A stretch of 64,000 bases of DNA from Bosea sp. (in: a-proteobacteria) (GCA_023910605.1 JAAVVV010000001.1:982698-1046697); one strand, 5' to 3'. Shown: positions 43,027-51,753, counted from the stretch's first letter. The notes: generated by a model from the sequence alone, not told the origin. A program made the numbers and translations.

Positions 43027-43677
43027 TCACGCCGCAGCCAGGTCGATCGTGACCGGCTGGAAGGGATCGGTGGCCTTGGCGCGGCGGTAGAAGCGGACAT
43101 ACTCCTTGGTGCCGACCACGCGGATGGCGTCGCGGATCGCGTCCATCGCCTTCATCCAGCGGCTGTCCTCGATGTCGAGCCGCATCATCATGAACAGCTC
43201 GGCTTTGTTGATCTGGCCCTCCTTCTCGACCGAGAAGGCCTTGGCCACGAGCGCCTGGATTTCGGGGCGGCTCGATGCGCCCCATTCGAGCAGGCACTCG
43301 TCGATCAGCTTCTTGGCTTCCTGCAGCTGCGGGCCGAAGCTGATCTGGTCGGCAATCTGGATCTGGACCTTCATCAGCCCGTCGATGGTCATGAAGGTGA
43401 CGTTGCCCTTCGAGCCGCCGGCCTTGCCGCCATACTCCTGCTGCAGCAGCTCCTGGAAGCCGTAGAGATCCGCGAAGGTGTGGGCCTTGAAGCGCGCGAT
43501 CTGTTCCGAGAGCTCGGCGGCAAAGCGCATGACCTTGCGCACGGTCTCGTCCTGGAGCTTGTCGGCCGGCTTGACGAGCGCCAGCGGGATGAGCGCGCCC
43601 TTGGCGTCCCGCATGTAGGGCGCGCCGCCGACGTCGATGACGGGGCTTGCGATGATGGACGATGTCTCAGGCTGCAT
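43027..43677 (-). CDS. DUF3164 protein (Mu-like early)
   Basis: 216 aa. YMRDAKGALIPLALVKPADK near residue 22, LLQQEYGGKAGGSKGNVTFM and DEYVRFYRRAKA-like KEYVRFYRRAKATDPFQP at the C-terminus are DUF3164 hallmarks. These proteins are regular members of Mu-like early operons, often beside Gam; the role is unknown. I see no Gam-like gene here. Confidence 0.85.
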   Translation of the reverse strand: MQPETSSIIASPVIDVGGAPYMRDAKGALIPLALVKPADKLQDETVRKVMRFAAELSEQIARFKAHTFADLYGFQELLQQEYGGKAGGSKGNVTFMTIDGLMKVQIQIADQISFGPQLQEAKKLIDECLLEWGASSRPEIQALVAKAFSVEKEGQINKAELFMMMRLDIEDSRWMKAMDAIRDAIRVVGTKEYVRFYRRAKATDPFQPVTIDLAAA

Positions 43678-44176
43678 GTTCGGTCTCCAGATCCTGGGTG
43701 AGGGAAAGGGCGAGCGGCTCGCCATCGTCCGGCCCGAAGGTCTTGACGATCAGGGCGGCCATGGCGGCGATCTCGGCGTCCGTGGCCAGCATGGCCGCGC
43801 GGCGCGGGGCCTCATCGATGCGCCGGGCGACCGCGACGGGGTCGACGCTCTCGATCAGGTGCGTGAGGCTCGCGCGCTCCATGATGGAAAGCGTCATGCG
43901 CGCGGTCTCGTAGCGCAGGGCGAAGGCGGGATCGGAGGCGACCAGCTCGGCCGCGCGGCTCGCCCCATGCAGGGCGCGCGTGTGGTCGAGGTCGCACAGC
44001 GCCCGGCCGATGATCGTGTAGCTGGCCGTGGTCAGCTCCCGCGCCAGCCCCGCCGTGGCGAAGCGCGCCTCGACGATGGGCTGGGCGCGCCGCGTCGACT
44101 GGATGTCGCTGACGCTGACGCCCCAGACCTCGGCGGCCACGCTCATGATGTGAGCGACAGTGATGACGCCCTTCAT
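43667..44176 (-). CDS. DnaA domain IV-like DNA-binding protein
   Basis: 169 aa. Residues 2-70 copy the layout of the DnaA origin-binding domain: VAAEVWGVSVSDIQSTRRAQ, a helix with ARFATAGLARELTTASYTII, then GRALCDLDHTRALHG, which corresponds to the RDHTTV-x-HA signature loop. No AAA+ domain is present. It overlaps DUF3164 (11 bp) and the upstream gene (4 bp). Confidence 0.7.
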   Translation of the reverse strand: MKGVITVAHIMSVAAEVWGVSVSDIQSTRRAQPIVEARFATAGLARELTTASYTIIGRALCDLDHTRALHGASRAAELVASDPAFALRYETARMTLSIMERASLTHLIESVDPVAVARRIDEAPRRAAMLATDAEIAAMAALIVKTFGPDDGEPLALSLTQDLETEHAA

Positions 44177-44445
44177 CGGTCGCCCTCGATCGCGCATGCC
44201 AGCGCCTGCAGCTGGCCGCCCAGGGCCGCCAGCGTCAGCTCGCGGGCCGCGAGGTCAGCCGGCCTGCTGAGGATCGCACCGATGTCCCGGTCGATGCCGC
44301 GCAGGTTGGCGGCGATTTCCGAGGGCAGAAGCGGGCGGCGTAGGACGGGGCGAAGCTCCAGCGCCGGCCGGTTGCTGCGCCGGTCCCGCGCATCGAGCGC
44401 GCCGGCGATGGCGAGCATGGTCTGCTGATCAGGAACGCGGCTCAT
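44173..44445 (-). CDS. small early phage protein
   Basis: 90 aa, helical, Arg/Leu-rich (PALELRPVLRRPLLPSEIAA). No family recognised. Overlaps both neighbours by 4 bp. Confidence 0.5.
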   Translation of the reverse strand: MSRVPDQQTMLAIAGALDARDRRSNRPALELRPVLRRPLLPSEIAANLRGIDRDIGAILSRPADLAARELTLAALGGQLQALACAIEGDR

Positions 44446-44990
44446 GCGGCGTCTCCGCCGTCATGCCCGTGGCGGGTGCGCTGGACGACCGGGAGGACGA
44501 CCACAGAGGCGCTGCGGCGATGGTCCGTTTCGGCCGCGCCCTTGCTGCGCGGATCCGGCCCGGCCAGCACCATCTCCGTCACGTCGGCAAAGGCGTGGTT
44601 GGCGATCAGGGCCGCGGCCGCATCCGCGTCGCCGGCATCGAGCGCGGCCTGCAGCTCCGCCTGCTGGCGCGCCAGCAGGCTGCGGAGTTCGACGATCTCG
44701 CCACGCTTCTCCGAGATGGCGGGCGGGCGGAAACTGGAGGATGGGCCGCCGCGGCCGGCATGGGTGATCAGGTCGAGATCCCGCGCCACCGCCTCAAGGG
44801 CGTCGGCATCGTCGGCCCGGATCTCGAGCCTTTGCGCCGCCTCTGCCATGTCGGTGAGCTGGTCGACCAGCTCGCGGCAGGCGTCCACCGTCGGGCGCTG
44901 GTGGCTGTGGACATAGCGGCGCATCAGGCCGCGCAGATGCCGGAGGCGCGTGGAGAGCGGCGCAAGGCCTGAGGGGTCATCGTGCTGCAT
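44442..44990 (-). CDS. early phage protein of unknown function
   Basis: 182 aa. Helical, with one probable coiled coil (RGEIVELRSLLARQQAELQA) after a Pro/Ser-rich linker and an acidic Ala-rich helix (LDAGDADAAAALIANHAF). Function unknown. Confidence 0.5.
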   Translation of the reverse strand: MQHDDPSGLAPLSTRLRHLRGLMRRYVHSHQRPTVDACRELVDQLTDMAEAAQRLEIRADDADALEAVARDLDLITHAGRGGPSSSFRPPAISEKRGEIVELRSLLARQQAELQAALDAGDADAAAALIANHAFADVTEMVLAGPDPRSKGAAETDHRRSASVVVLPVVQRTRHGHDGGDAA

Positions 44991-45387
44991 CGGGAGCCTC
45001 CATCTGATCTCTTCGGTTGGGGCAGGTCTTGCAGGCGTGGTAGAGCCGCGCCCGGGTGCTGTTGGTGGCGGCGAAGGGCCGCTTCTGCTCGGTGAGGCAG
45101 CGGTCCCGGCCGATCTCGCCGAGGATCGGGCACATCACCGTCTCAGCCATCAGTGCGCCCCGGATGCGGGCGCGGACCGAGATCATGTCGCCGAGATACT
45201 TGTTGGCGAGCACGGCCGAGACGGCGCCGGCCGAGTAGCCGACGCGGGCGGCAACTGCGCTCTGCGTTGCTGCGTTGCAGGCTTGCGCGAGGGCGACGAC
45301 CTCCGGCGGCAGAGCTTCGCCCCAGGCGGCGCGCGCCTTGGCGAGGAAGTCGGTGGTGGTAGTTCCGGGCTGGGGGCCGCGCTTCAT
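44977..45387 (-). CDS. XRE-like regulator with C-terminal zinc-site cysteines
   Basis: 136 aa. A helix-turn-helix region (NAATQSAVAARVGYSAGAVS near residue 40) is followed by four cysteines (MCPILGEIGRDRC near 85 and ACKTCPNR near 121), a likely zinc knuckle. Similar proteins occur next to MuB in alphaproteobacterial Mu-like prophages. Target unknown. Confidence 0.65.
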   Translation of the reverse strand: MKRGPQPGTTTTDFLAKARAAWGEALPPEVVALAQACNAATQSAVAARVGYSAGAVSAVLANKYLGDMISVRARIRGALMAETVMCPILGEIGRDRCLTEQKRPFAATNSTRARLYHACKTCPNRRDQMEAPDAAR

Positions 45388-45986
45388 GCCGCCCTCCGCG
45401 ATCTGTTAAGGTTAACGGCCCCGCTCAGGTTGCGGTCGACCAGGCCCGCCTTGGTGATCGCCGGCGCGAGCGGCCCCGTGTTGCGGTTGGGCAGCAGCCG
45501 CCAGTGCGCCGTCTGGCCCACAAGCCGGCGCGAGCCGAGTTCGGCGACATAGCCCGCCTTCTCCAGCGCCTTGACGAACTCACGGGCGCGGCGGGCGCTG
45601 ATCTGGACCGTGTCGGTGGAGGCCGCGACCGCCAGCTCGATGACCGTGAAGCTGCGCAGGGCGCGCATCGCGGTCCAGAGCTGCTGGGCGCGCCGGCCGC
45701 GATCGTCGGCGAAGTCGGGCCGGCGCTGGATCGGGGCCGGCATGCGACGGTCGACGACGCGATACAGCGCGATCATCCGTCCGGCGATGCCGAGGCGTTC
45801 GGCGACCTTGATGATGGCTCCCTGCTCAACGCAGGCCGACACGTACTTCTTGACCGTGCCGTAGCTCGCGCCGTTCTGACGGCCGTGGATGTCGGCGACC
45901 GAGAAGCGGGCGTCGCTGAGCTCGACCATCACGGCCCAATAGTGCTGCGGGCTGCTCAGCCCGGAGGGTGGGGAGTGGCGCTTCAT
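45384..45986 (-). CDS. winged-helix-like early protein
   Basis: 200 aa from ATG 45986 (ATGA overlap with MuB). Two winged-helix-like parts: FSVADIHGRQNGASYGTVKK with YVSACVEQGAIIKVAE, and FTVIELAVAASTDTVQISAR with FVKALEKAGYVAELGS. Probably a DNA-binding regulator of the early operon; no named family. Confidence 0.6.
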   Translation of the reverse strand: MKRHSPPSGLSSPQHYWAVMVELSDARFSVADIHGRQNGASYGTVKKYVSACVEQGAIIKVAERLGIAGRMIALYRVVDRRMPAPIQRRPDFADDRGRRAQQLWTAMRALRSFTVIELAVAASTDTVQISARRAREFVKALEKAGYVAELGSRRLVGQTAHWRLLPNRNTGPLAPAITKAGLVDRNLSGAVNLNRSRRAA

Positions 45987-46747
45987 GCCGCCCTCCTCGA
46001 CTGGCGGGGCGGCGCGCTGACGGGCTGGAAGCCGCCTGAATAGGAGGCGGCGCTGAGTTCGGTCGCGCCCTGCTCGAAGGCCCATTCCTTGATGCGGTCG
46101 AGGTTGGTGACGATGCGCCGGGCCTTGCCCTGGCTCGCCGTCATGATGGCGGTGATGATGTCGTCCGCGAAGGAGAGGCGCGGCGCGAAGATCGCGGCGA
46201 GCTTCCTCGTGTCCGCCGCGTCGCAGGGCTGGGCGGCGACCCATTCGAGCACCCGGTTGTGGGTGCGCTCGGAGCGCTCCAGCTTGTGCGGCAGCGCCTC
46301 CTCGCCGATCAGGATGACCGGCACCTGCGCGCTCTCGTGGATCTCGCGCACCAGCTCGATCATGCCCTTGTCGATCAGCTTGTCGGCCTCGTCGATGATC
46401 AGCGGCGGCGCGTCGCGGGCCGCCAGCTTCTCGATCGCCATCTCGGCGAGCGCCGGAATGGTGCCCTTGGGCCGGGGTTCGCCCAGCTCGCGGAGGATCG
46501 CCTGCAGCAGCGTCTTCTTGGTCCAGCTGTCGCCGATCTCGACGCGGGCTGCGTTGGTCTTGTTGCTCAGGTAGATCGCGGCATAGGTCTTCCCGTAGCC
46601 CGAGAAGCCGTGCATCACGCCGATGCCGGGCAGATGCGGGCCGCGATCCTTCAGCCGCTGGTGCAGCTGCATCATCAGGACGACGTTCTTCAGCGCCGCG
46701 AAGCTGGTGGTCGGCGGGGCTTGTGCGGGAGGCGGTGGGTGTGTCAT
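45983..46747 (-). CDS. transposition target-delivery ATPase (MuB family)
   Basis: 254-aa AAA+ ATPase that binds target DNA, stimulates the transposase and gives target immunity. Walker A GFSGYGKT (residues 47-54), Walker B PLIIDEAD (115-122) and sensor-like PVILIGEEALP. Lies 78 bp after the transposase gene, as in Mu. The basic C-terminus (RQSRRAA) is short. Confidence 0.93.
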   Translation of the reverse strand: MTHPPPPAQAPPTTSFAALKNVVLMMQLHQRLKDRGPHLPGIGVMHGFSGYGKTYAAIYLSNKTNAARVEIGDSWTKKTLLQAILRELGEPRPKGTIPALAEMAIEKLAARDAPPLIIDEADKLIDKGMIELVREIHESAQVPVILIGEEALPHKLERSERTHNRVLEWVAAQPCDAADTRKLAAIFAPRLSFADDIITAIMTASQGKARRIVTNLDRIKEWAFEQGATELSAASYSGGFQPVSAPPRQSRRAA

Positions 46748-46825
46748 GCTCTCTTCCGTTCAGTTTGATCTGCACAGAAGCCGTTCCGGATTGCGCCCGG
46801 GGCGGCTTCGCCTTTTGGGGGCTGC

Positions 46826-48997
46826 TCAACGCAACGCCGCCTCCCCGAAATCCCGATAGGCCGCATCCATGGCCCGGAAGGCCGCGCTGTCGGCGAAGCT
46901 CACCATCCAGAGCGTGTCTTCCGGCGCGATCGCCTGGCCGAGCTCGAGCAGCTCGGTGAGCTCCCGGTAGCGGCGGTACAGCTGCTGGGGCGTCGGCCCG
47001 GACCGCAGCTTGCGAACCGGTTCCGGACGGGGCTGCGGCGCGCCGGCGAGATCGGCCTCGATCTCGGCTGCCAGATCCCGCTCCTTCGCCGTCATCTCGC
47101 GCGCCGTGGGGCCAGCCTTGGCCGGCATCACCAGCGCGGCTTCATCGAGCGCCGGGGTCGAGACGGGGCTGGCGCGGCGCGGCAGCTCGACGAGCTTGCC
47201 AGCGTTGATCGCAGCCTGCCGGGCAATGGCGTCCGCCGCGTCGCGCGGCTTGAAGGCGGCCGCGGCCTTCCGGATCGGCGCGGTGCCCTCGGCGATGATG
47301 CGCTTTTGCGCCGCGCGGACCTGGGCCAGCGCCGTGGCGCGGTCGATGCCGCGCAGCTCCGGGCAGATGGCCGTTCCCAGATAGGTCTCGGCGTCGGGAT
47401 CAAAGCACCAGACCGCGCCGAGATCGGCCGGATCGAGCCGGACCAGCACGCGTGTCCCGGGCATCAGGTCTGGCGAGAGATACCAGCTGCCCTCGATCTT
47501 GAGGCCCTGCTTGGCGACGATGCGGGTGCCGTCGCCGCCCGCGATCGGAGCCAGCAGCACGCCGAGCGCAGCCTCGTCCTCGATCCGGCGGACAGGGTGC
47601 GGCCAGGAGGCGGCGCGCGCGAAGGGCGTCTCGCCGTCCAGCCCGCCATGGGCGCGGTGGGCGTAGCGGTCATTCGCCCAGGCATCGGCACGGGCCTGCA
47701 GCTCCGCCGCCGTCAGTTCTACGTTGAAGGCGCGCGCGTCGTCGAGGCCGAGCCTGGCGGAGAAGGCCTTGCGGCTCTCGATCACCTTGCGGTCCGCGAC
47801 CGAATGGCCGACGAAGCCGGGCAGCGTGGCGCAGAAATCGCGCTGGAAGGTGCCGATGGCGCGCTCGACCGCGCCCTTCTGCTCGGGCGAGAAGGGCGTC
47901 GATGTCTCGGTCTCGATTTCGAGCGCGGCGAAGAGGCGCTTGGTCCAGCGCGCCACGAAGTCCGAGCCGTTGTCGGTCTTGACGAGGTCGGGAACGCCCC
48001 AAGCGAGAAGCGCCTTGCGCATCAAGAGGCCCACGGCCTCGGAGCGGGCCGTCTTGGTGACCAGCACGATGAGGCGGCGGGACCAGTAGTCGATGCAGAC
48101 ATAGACCGCGTGGCGGCCGTCGGTGCACAGCGCATCCACCGGCGAGGCGTCGATCTGCCAGAAGGCATTCAGCGCCGTGGCCTTGTGCTGGTAGCTGCCG
48201 GAGACGCGGCGCGTGCTCTTGAAGGCGTCGGGATTGGTGATCGCGAGCAGCTCATCCTGGTGTTCGGAGCGCCAGCGCTTCAAGGCCCCTTGAAAGGCCC
48301 TGAGCGTTGGGAAGGGATGGGCGCGGCCGCCATGCTGGAGCGTGTCGCCGAAGCGGTCGATCAGCACCGTGCGGATGTGGTCCGCCGAGAGGTGCGGGTT
48401 GTGGGCCGTGAGCCCCAGCGCCGTCAGCCTGATCTCGCCATCCTTGTAGACATCGAGCAGCCCCTTGCCGCGCCGGGCAGCGCCACGGTCCACCGCGAGC
48501 GCGTCGATGTCCCCGCCCTTGGCCTTGGCCAGCCATGCGGAGAGCGTGCGCACGGACAGGCGCGGAATGGTGTCGAGCACCCATTTCGGCGCGTCGATCT
48601 TGCCGATGTTGTAGAGGTCGACGAAGTAGATGATCGCCGTCGTGGCCTTGAGCTCGGCCGTGCGGCGGAAGGCGCGCCAGGCGCCCAGAATGGCGATGCG
48701 CGCGTCCCGTTGCAGCATGGCAGGCGAGGGCAGGCCGGGCCGCGCATCGGGCGCGGCGAAGATGGCGAGCGCCGCGTCCTCGCCGCGCTCCGCCCCGATG
48801 AGCGCCACGCGCGCCGCTGCAGGCAGCAGCTGGACATGATACTCGAGCCCGCCGCCCTTGCCCTCGCGCGGGCGGCACAGCGAAGCGAAGCGGTCCCAGC
48901 CCTCGCGGGCGGCCAGCGCGTTGATGTTGCGCTTGGTGGCCGGCATTTCCGGCAAGGCGAGCTCGGCGAGCTCCGACGGCGTGTACCAGAGCTTCAT
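46826..48997 (-). CDS. Mu-type DDE transposase (MuA family)
   Basis: 723 aa. N-terminal HTH_Mu DNA-binding domain (LWYTPSELAELALPEMPATK, residues 3-22), end-binding domains, catalytic RNase H core with D283 (FWQIDASP), D342 (KTDNGSDF) and E378 (GAVERAIGTF), the last two separated by 35 residues. Then the Mu_transpos_C beta barrel (GTRVLVRLDPADLGAVWCFD near 515) and a C-terminal tail for MuB contact. All catalytic residues are intact. Cuts and joins the phage ends found at 10516 and 52753. Confidence 0.96.
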   Translation of the reverse strand: MKLWYTPSELAELALPEMPATKRNINALAAREGWDRFASLCRPREGKGGGLEYHVQLLPAAARVALIGAERGEDAALAIFAAPDARPGLPSPAMLQRDARIAILGAWRAFRRTAELKATTAIIYFVDLYNIGKIDAPKWVLDTIPRLSVRTLSAWLAKAKGGDIDALAVDRGAARRGKGLLDVYKDGEIRLTALGLTAHNPHLSADHIRTVLIDRFGDTLQHGGRAHPFPTLRAFQGALKRWRSEHQDELLAITNPDAFKSTRRVSGSYQHKATALNAFWQIDASPVDALCTDGRHAVYVCIDYWSRRLIVLVTKTARSEAVGLLMRKALLAWGVPDLVKTDNGSDFVARWTKRLFAALEIETETSTPFSPEQKGAVERAIGTFQRDFCATLPGFVGHSVADRKVIESRKAFSARLGLDDARAFNVELTAAELQARADAWANDRYAHRAHGGLDGETPFARAASWPHPVRRIEDEAALGVLLAPIAGGDGTRIVAKQGLKIEGSWYLSPDLMPGTRVLVRLDPADLGAVWCFDPDAETYLGTAICPELRGIDRATALAQVRAAQKRIIAEGTAPIRKAAAAFKPRDAADAIARQAAINAGKLVELPRRASPVSTPALDEAALVMPAKAGPTAREMTAKERDLAAEIEADLAGAPQPRPEPVRKLRSGPTPQQLYRRYRELTELLELGQAIAPEDTLWMVSFADSAAFRAMDAAYRDFGEAALR

Positions 48998-49305
48998 GGG
49001 CGTGCCCCCTCGGGCAACGCGTGCATGATGCGCTCCAGGACAAACCCGATCAGGCCGGCGGATTGATCAGGCGAGATGCGCTCATCGAGCCTGCACGCGA
49101 GCGCTGCAGCCTCAAGCGCAGCCAGCTGGGGCGTGATCGCCATGTCGACAAGGACGCTGCCGGTGCGGCGTCGCGCACGGGCATAGAACTCTGCCATCAG
49201 CAGGCGGCCGTCACCTTGCGCGATGAGGTCCAGAAGGTCTTTCGCTGCGCCAGAGGCTCCATAGAGCCCGTGACCCACGTTCATCTCGAGGACTGACAGC
49301 CTCAT
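48994..49305 (-). CDS. small early phage protein
   Basis: 103 aa. SVLEMNVGHGLYGASGAAKD at the start; helical C-terminus. Sits between the ParB-like and transposase genes with 4-bp overlaps on both sides, so its expression is tied to the transposase. No family recognised. Confidence 0.55.
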   Translation of the reverse strand: MRLSVLEMNVGHGLYGASGAAKDLLDLIAQGDGRLLMAEFYARARRRTGSVLVDMAITPQLAALEAAALACRLDERISPDQSAGLIGFVLERIMHALPEGARP

Positions 49306-50222
49306 GATGCGTCTCCCTTCGCGGCCTTTGCCTTGCGGGCGGCGGGAGCGCGCATGCCCAATGGCCCGTCGAACTGCGCGACGTATTGCCGGATGGAGGA
49401 GCGGGCCTTGTTGCTGGCGCGGCCCCAGATGCCGAGGAAGGCCTGAAACACCTTCTCGTCCGGATCGTCGATCCGTGGTGCGCCGATGCCGGCGATGTTC
49501 TTCGCCCGGTCGACATTCGGTGCGCCTTCAGCGAGCGTCCTGGCGACAGTCAGCCGCTCCTCGGTGTCCTCGATCTCGGCGAGGCGCTTCAGCTGCTGGC
49601 CATTGTCGGCGATCGGCGAGGCGCGCAGGTGTGCGATGATTTCGGGGGTGAGCGTGTTGTAAAGCACCCTCGTCCGTTGGATCGTCTTCGCCGCCAGACC
49701 AACGCGGCGGGCCGCTTCGCTGTCGAATGAAGACCAAAGGGACAAGTTTTCCCTTTGATTTTTCTCCAGCCACTTCTTTGACTTTCGATCGCCCCCGCGA
49801 ACTTCCGGCGCGTTCTCTCGCTCGAATATCTCCGAGAGCCTGCCAACGAAGATGGTTCTGTCGAGCGCGTTGAGTTCGTTGCGGATCAGGTTGGCATGGA
49901 TCTCGTGTTTCTCACGCTCCCTGTCCGTCATCTCGCGCACGTACACGCGGATGCGGGTCCATCCGAGCAGCTTGGCCGCTTCGTAGCGATGCTCGCCATC
50001 GACCAGCAGGAGCGAGTTAGAGCCCGGCATGACGGCAACGGCGATAGCCTGACCTTGCCCTGCCTCATTGAAGCTGACGGCGAGCGCTTCGACATGGTCG
50101 CGGCTCACAAGCCGTAAGCGCTCGGGCACCACAATAGCGTCGATCTCGACCTCGCGGTCACCGAGATTGTCACGGAGGTCGGCGGTCGTGACCGCGCGTG
50201 GCGGAATGAACGCGTCCGACAT
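49302..50222 (-). CDS. ParB/Spo0J-like DNA-binding protein
   Basis: 306 aa. N-terminal ParB domain with SFNEAGQGQAIAVAVM and the nucleotide-binding-type box LLLVDGEHRYEAAKLLGW (near residue 68), then a helix-turn-helix (SEAARRVGLAAKTIQRTRVL near 180). ParB-family proteins bind palindromic sites and may hydrolyse CTP. The ATG at 50222 overlaps the Ner stop. No ParA partner is present, so plasmid-style partition is unlikely; a regulatory role is more probable. Confidence 0.85.
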   Translation of the reverse strand: MSDAFIPPRAVTTADLRDNLGDREVEIDAIVVPERLRLVSRDHVEALAVSFNEAGQGQAIAVAVMPGSNSLLLVDGEHRYEAAKLLGWTRIRVYVREMTDREREKHEIHANLIRNELNALDRTIFVGRLSEIFERENAPEVRGGDRKSKKWLEKNQRENLSLWSSFDSEAARRVGLAAKTIQRTRVLYNTLTPEIIAHLRASPIADNGQQLKRLAEIEDTEERLTVARTLAEGAPNVDRAKNIAGIGAPRIDDPDEKVFQAFLGIWGRASNKARSSIRQYVAQFDGPLGMRAPAARKAKAAKGDAS

Positions 50223-50467
50223 CACGCGGCCTTCCGCCTGATGACGTGGCGGCGCTGGCCGCAATCGTCATAAAACACGGGCCAAATGACTTGCGGCGGT
50301 TGCCCCAGCGATCTGGCAATGAGGTTCTGGACCTTGGGGTACGGCGTCGTCAGTCCCTTGTAGAAGGTGAAGCGCGACATCCCCGATTGATCAGCGAGGG
50401 CTGCTGCGGTTGTGCCCTTCTCACGCAGGGATGCGAGGATCTTCTCGCGGCTCCAATTCACGGCCAT
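50222..50467 (-). CDS. Ner-family DNA-binding regulator
   Basis: 81 aa. WSREKILASLREKGTTAAAL near residue 5 and PYPKVQNLIARSLGQPPQVI with WPVFYDD are the Ner/Nlp signature. In Mu, Ner turns down both early and repressor transcription. First gene of the leftward early operon, transcribed away from the repressor across the operator region. Confidence 0.9.
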   Translation of the reverse strand: MAVNWSREKILASLREKGTTAAALADQSGMSRFTFYKGLTTPYPKVQNLIARSLGQPPQVIWPVFYDDCGQRRHVIRRKAA

Positions 50468-50505
50468 TGGGTGTCCATCTCGTCAAGCCAGGTCTGGCGT
50501 GTTAA

Positions 50506-50562
50506 CCACACATGTGCGGGTCACTTGTGGGGAATACGCCATATGTGGCTTAATCTGTCAAT
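50506..50562. promoter_or_regulatory. repressor/Ner operator and leftward early promoter
   Basis: Three related sites: CCACACATGTG (50506-50516, inverted), CACTTGTGG (50522-50530) and CATATGTGG (50540-50548), consensus CAYWTGTGG. On the minus strand TTGACA (50562-50557) with a 17-bp gap to CGTATT forms a plausible early promoter; the third site lies between its -35 and -10. Divergent repressor and ner genes flank the region. Confidence 0.65.
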
Positions 50563-50596
50563 GGCGACAAGCCAGTTTTTGTAAGATCGGCCGGTT

Positions 50597-51283
50597 GTGA
50601 CTAACGACGATGAAGCTGCGCTCGCTGAGCGGCTCAAAGAAGCTGTGGCCCAAGCCGGTGGCGTGCGGGTTGTCGCGCGCATCTCGGGCGTGCCGGAGCG
50701 GACTTTGACGCGATATCTCGGAGGTGGAAGCGAGCCGCCGGCGTTGACGCTCGGGCGGATCGCGCGCGCGGTCGATGTCAGCCTGGATTGGCTTGTTGGC
50801 AAGGGTGATCGCGCCACAACAAGCCGATCCGCTCAGCCAGATATGGCCGGCGGCGACCATGCAGACAGCGATACCGTTCTGATTCCTCTCATGAGCGCGG
50901 TCGGCAGCGCCGGAACCGGTATTCAGAACCATGACGTCGAGGTGCTCAGGAGGCTGCCGTTCTCACGTCAGCTGCTGCAGCGGCTGGGCGTTCGCGTTCA
51001 ATCCGCCCAGTTCATCCAGCATTCGGGGGACAGCATGTTCCCAACCCTTCAGGACGGCGGGGTGAGCCTTGTGGACACCTCCCGCACGAGGGCCAGCGAC
51101 GGCAAGATCTATGCGCTCATGATCGGCGACGATCTAGTCATCAAGCGCCTGCAGCTCGGCGTAAAGGGATTGACGCTGATCAGCGACAACGCCGACAAAT
51201 ACCCGCCCGAGACCCTCTCGGGTTATGACCTCGACCAGGTGAAGATCATGGGCCAGGTGTTCTGGTCAGGAGGTGTGGTGTGA
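50597..51283 (+). CDS. LexA-like phage repressor (XRE HTH + S24 peptidase)
   Basis: 228 aa. N-terminal helix-turn-helix (VRVVARISGVPERTLTRYLG near residue 23) and C-terminal S24 self-cleavage domain with the Ser in HSGDSMFPTL and the Lys in MIGDDLVIKRLQ. Self-cleavage by RecA-DNA, and so SOS induction, is predicted. GTG start at 50597. It points towards the left phage end as in Mu, and its stop is fused (GTGA) to the next gene's start. Confidence 0.92.
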   Translation: MTNDDEAALAERLKEAVAQAGGVRVVARISGVPERTLTRYLGGGSEPPALTLGRIARAVDVSLDWLVGKGDRATTSRSAQPDMAGGDHADSDTVLIPLMSAVGSAGTGIQNHDVEVLRRLPFSRQLLQRLGVRVQSAQFIQHSGDSMFPTLQDGGVSLVDTSRTRASDGKIYALMIGDDLVIKRLQLGVKGLTLISDNADKYPPETLSGYDLDQVKIMGQVFWSGGVV

Positions 51284-51753
51284 GACTGCTGCTCGTCGCT
51301 TTTATGTTCTTCGCACCTGGTCTCGCTCAGGCCGGCTCATGGTCCAGCGATACGTTTCACCAGGCCTTCAACGCAGCTGCAAAGAAGGCAGGCGTGTCGA
51401 TGAGCCTGCGAAAGATCAGCTGCGATGCAGACCGCGATTGCCGGTTCGCCCTCGGGGAGAATGTCAGGGCAGAAGCGCGCGGCGGCGACGAGCTTGACGA
51501 GGTGGCGTTCTATATTCCCGCGAGCAGCGAACAGGCTCAGCGGCGGCGTGCCGCTCTTGAGGCCGGTCGCATTCTGGGGGTGTTGGTCGGAGCTTTTGAT
51601 GATCGCACCGCGGCGCAGAGAAGCGCCATGGTGGCGACGCTTCTCGATCAGGCAACAGGGCCAACGCGCCGCGGCGAGCAGCGCCTTGAACGCGGCGTCA
51701 TCGTGCTTTCGGCAACGCAGCCGGACAGCTTTCGGGTTTACCTGACGCGTTGA
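51280..51753 (+). CDS. secreted protein, translationally coupled to repressor
   Basis: 157 aa with a signal peptide (MRLLLVAFMFFAPGLAQA-GS). The mature protein has a Cys pair in ISCDADRDCRFALG and otherwise mixed helices; no family recognised. GTG start overlaps the repressor stop by 4 bp, so it must be made whenever the repressor is: a lysogenic-conversion candidate for the periplasm. Confidence 0.75.
   Translation: MRLLLVAFMFFAPGLAQAGSWSSDTFHQAFNAAAKKAGVSMSLRKISCDADRDCRFALGENVRAEARGGDELDEVAFYIPASSEQAQRRRAALEAGRILGVLVGAFDDRTAAQRSAMVATLLDQATGPTRRGEQRLERGVIVLSATQPDSFRVYLTR

Noticed and set aside
45384..46829. 481-codon minus-strand frame spanning MuB and the next gene
   Set aside because: Only the part from 45986 is a gene; the rest is an out-of-frame reading of MuB.
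47306..49066. 586-codon frame opposite the transposase
   Set aside because: Low-complexity translation, no start context, and the DDE transposase on the minus strand is certain.
49741..49760. Short AT-rich patch in the ParB-like gene as a frameshift or insertion scar
   Set aside because: The reading frame continues intact through it (KSKKWLEKNQRENL).
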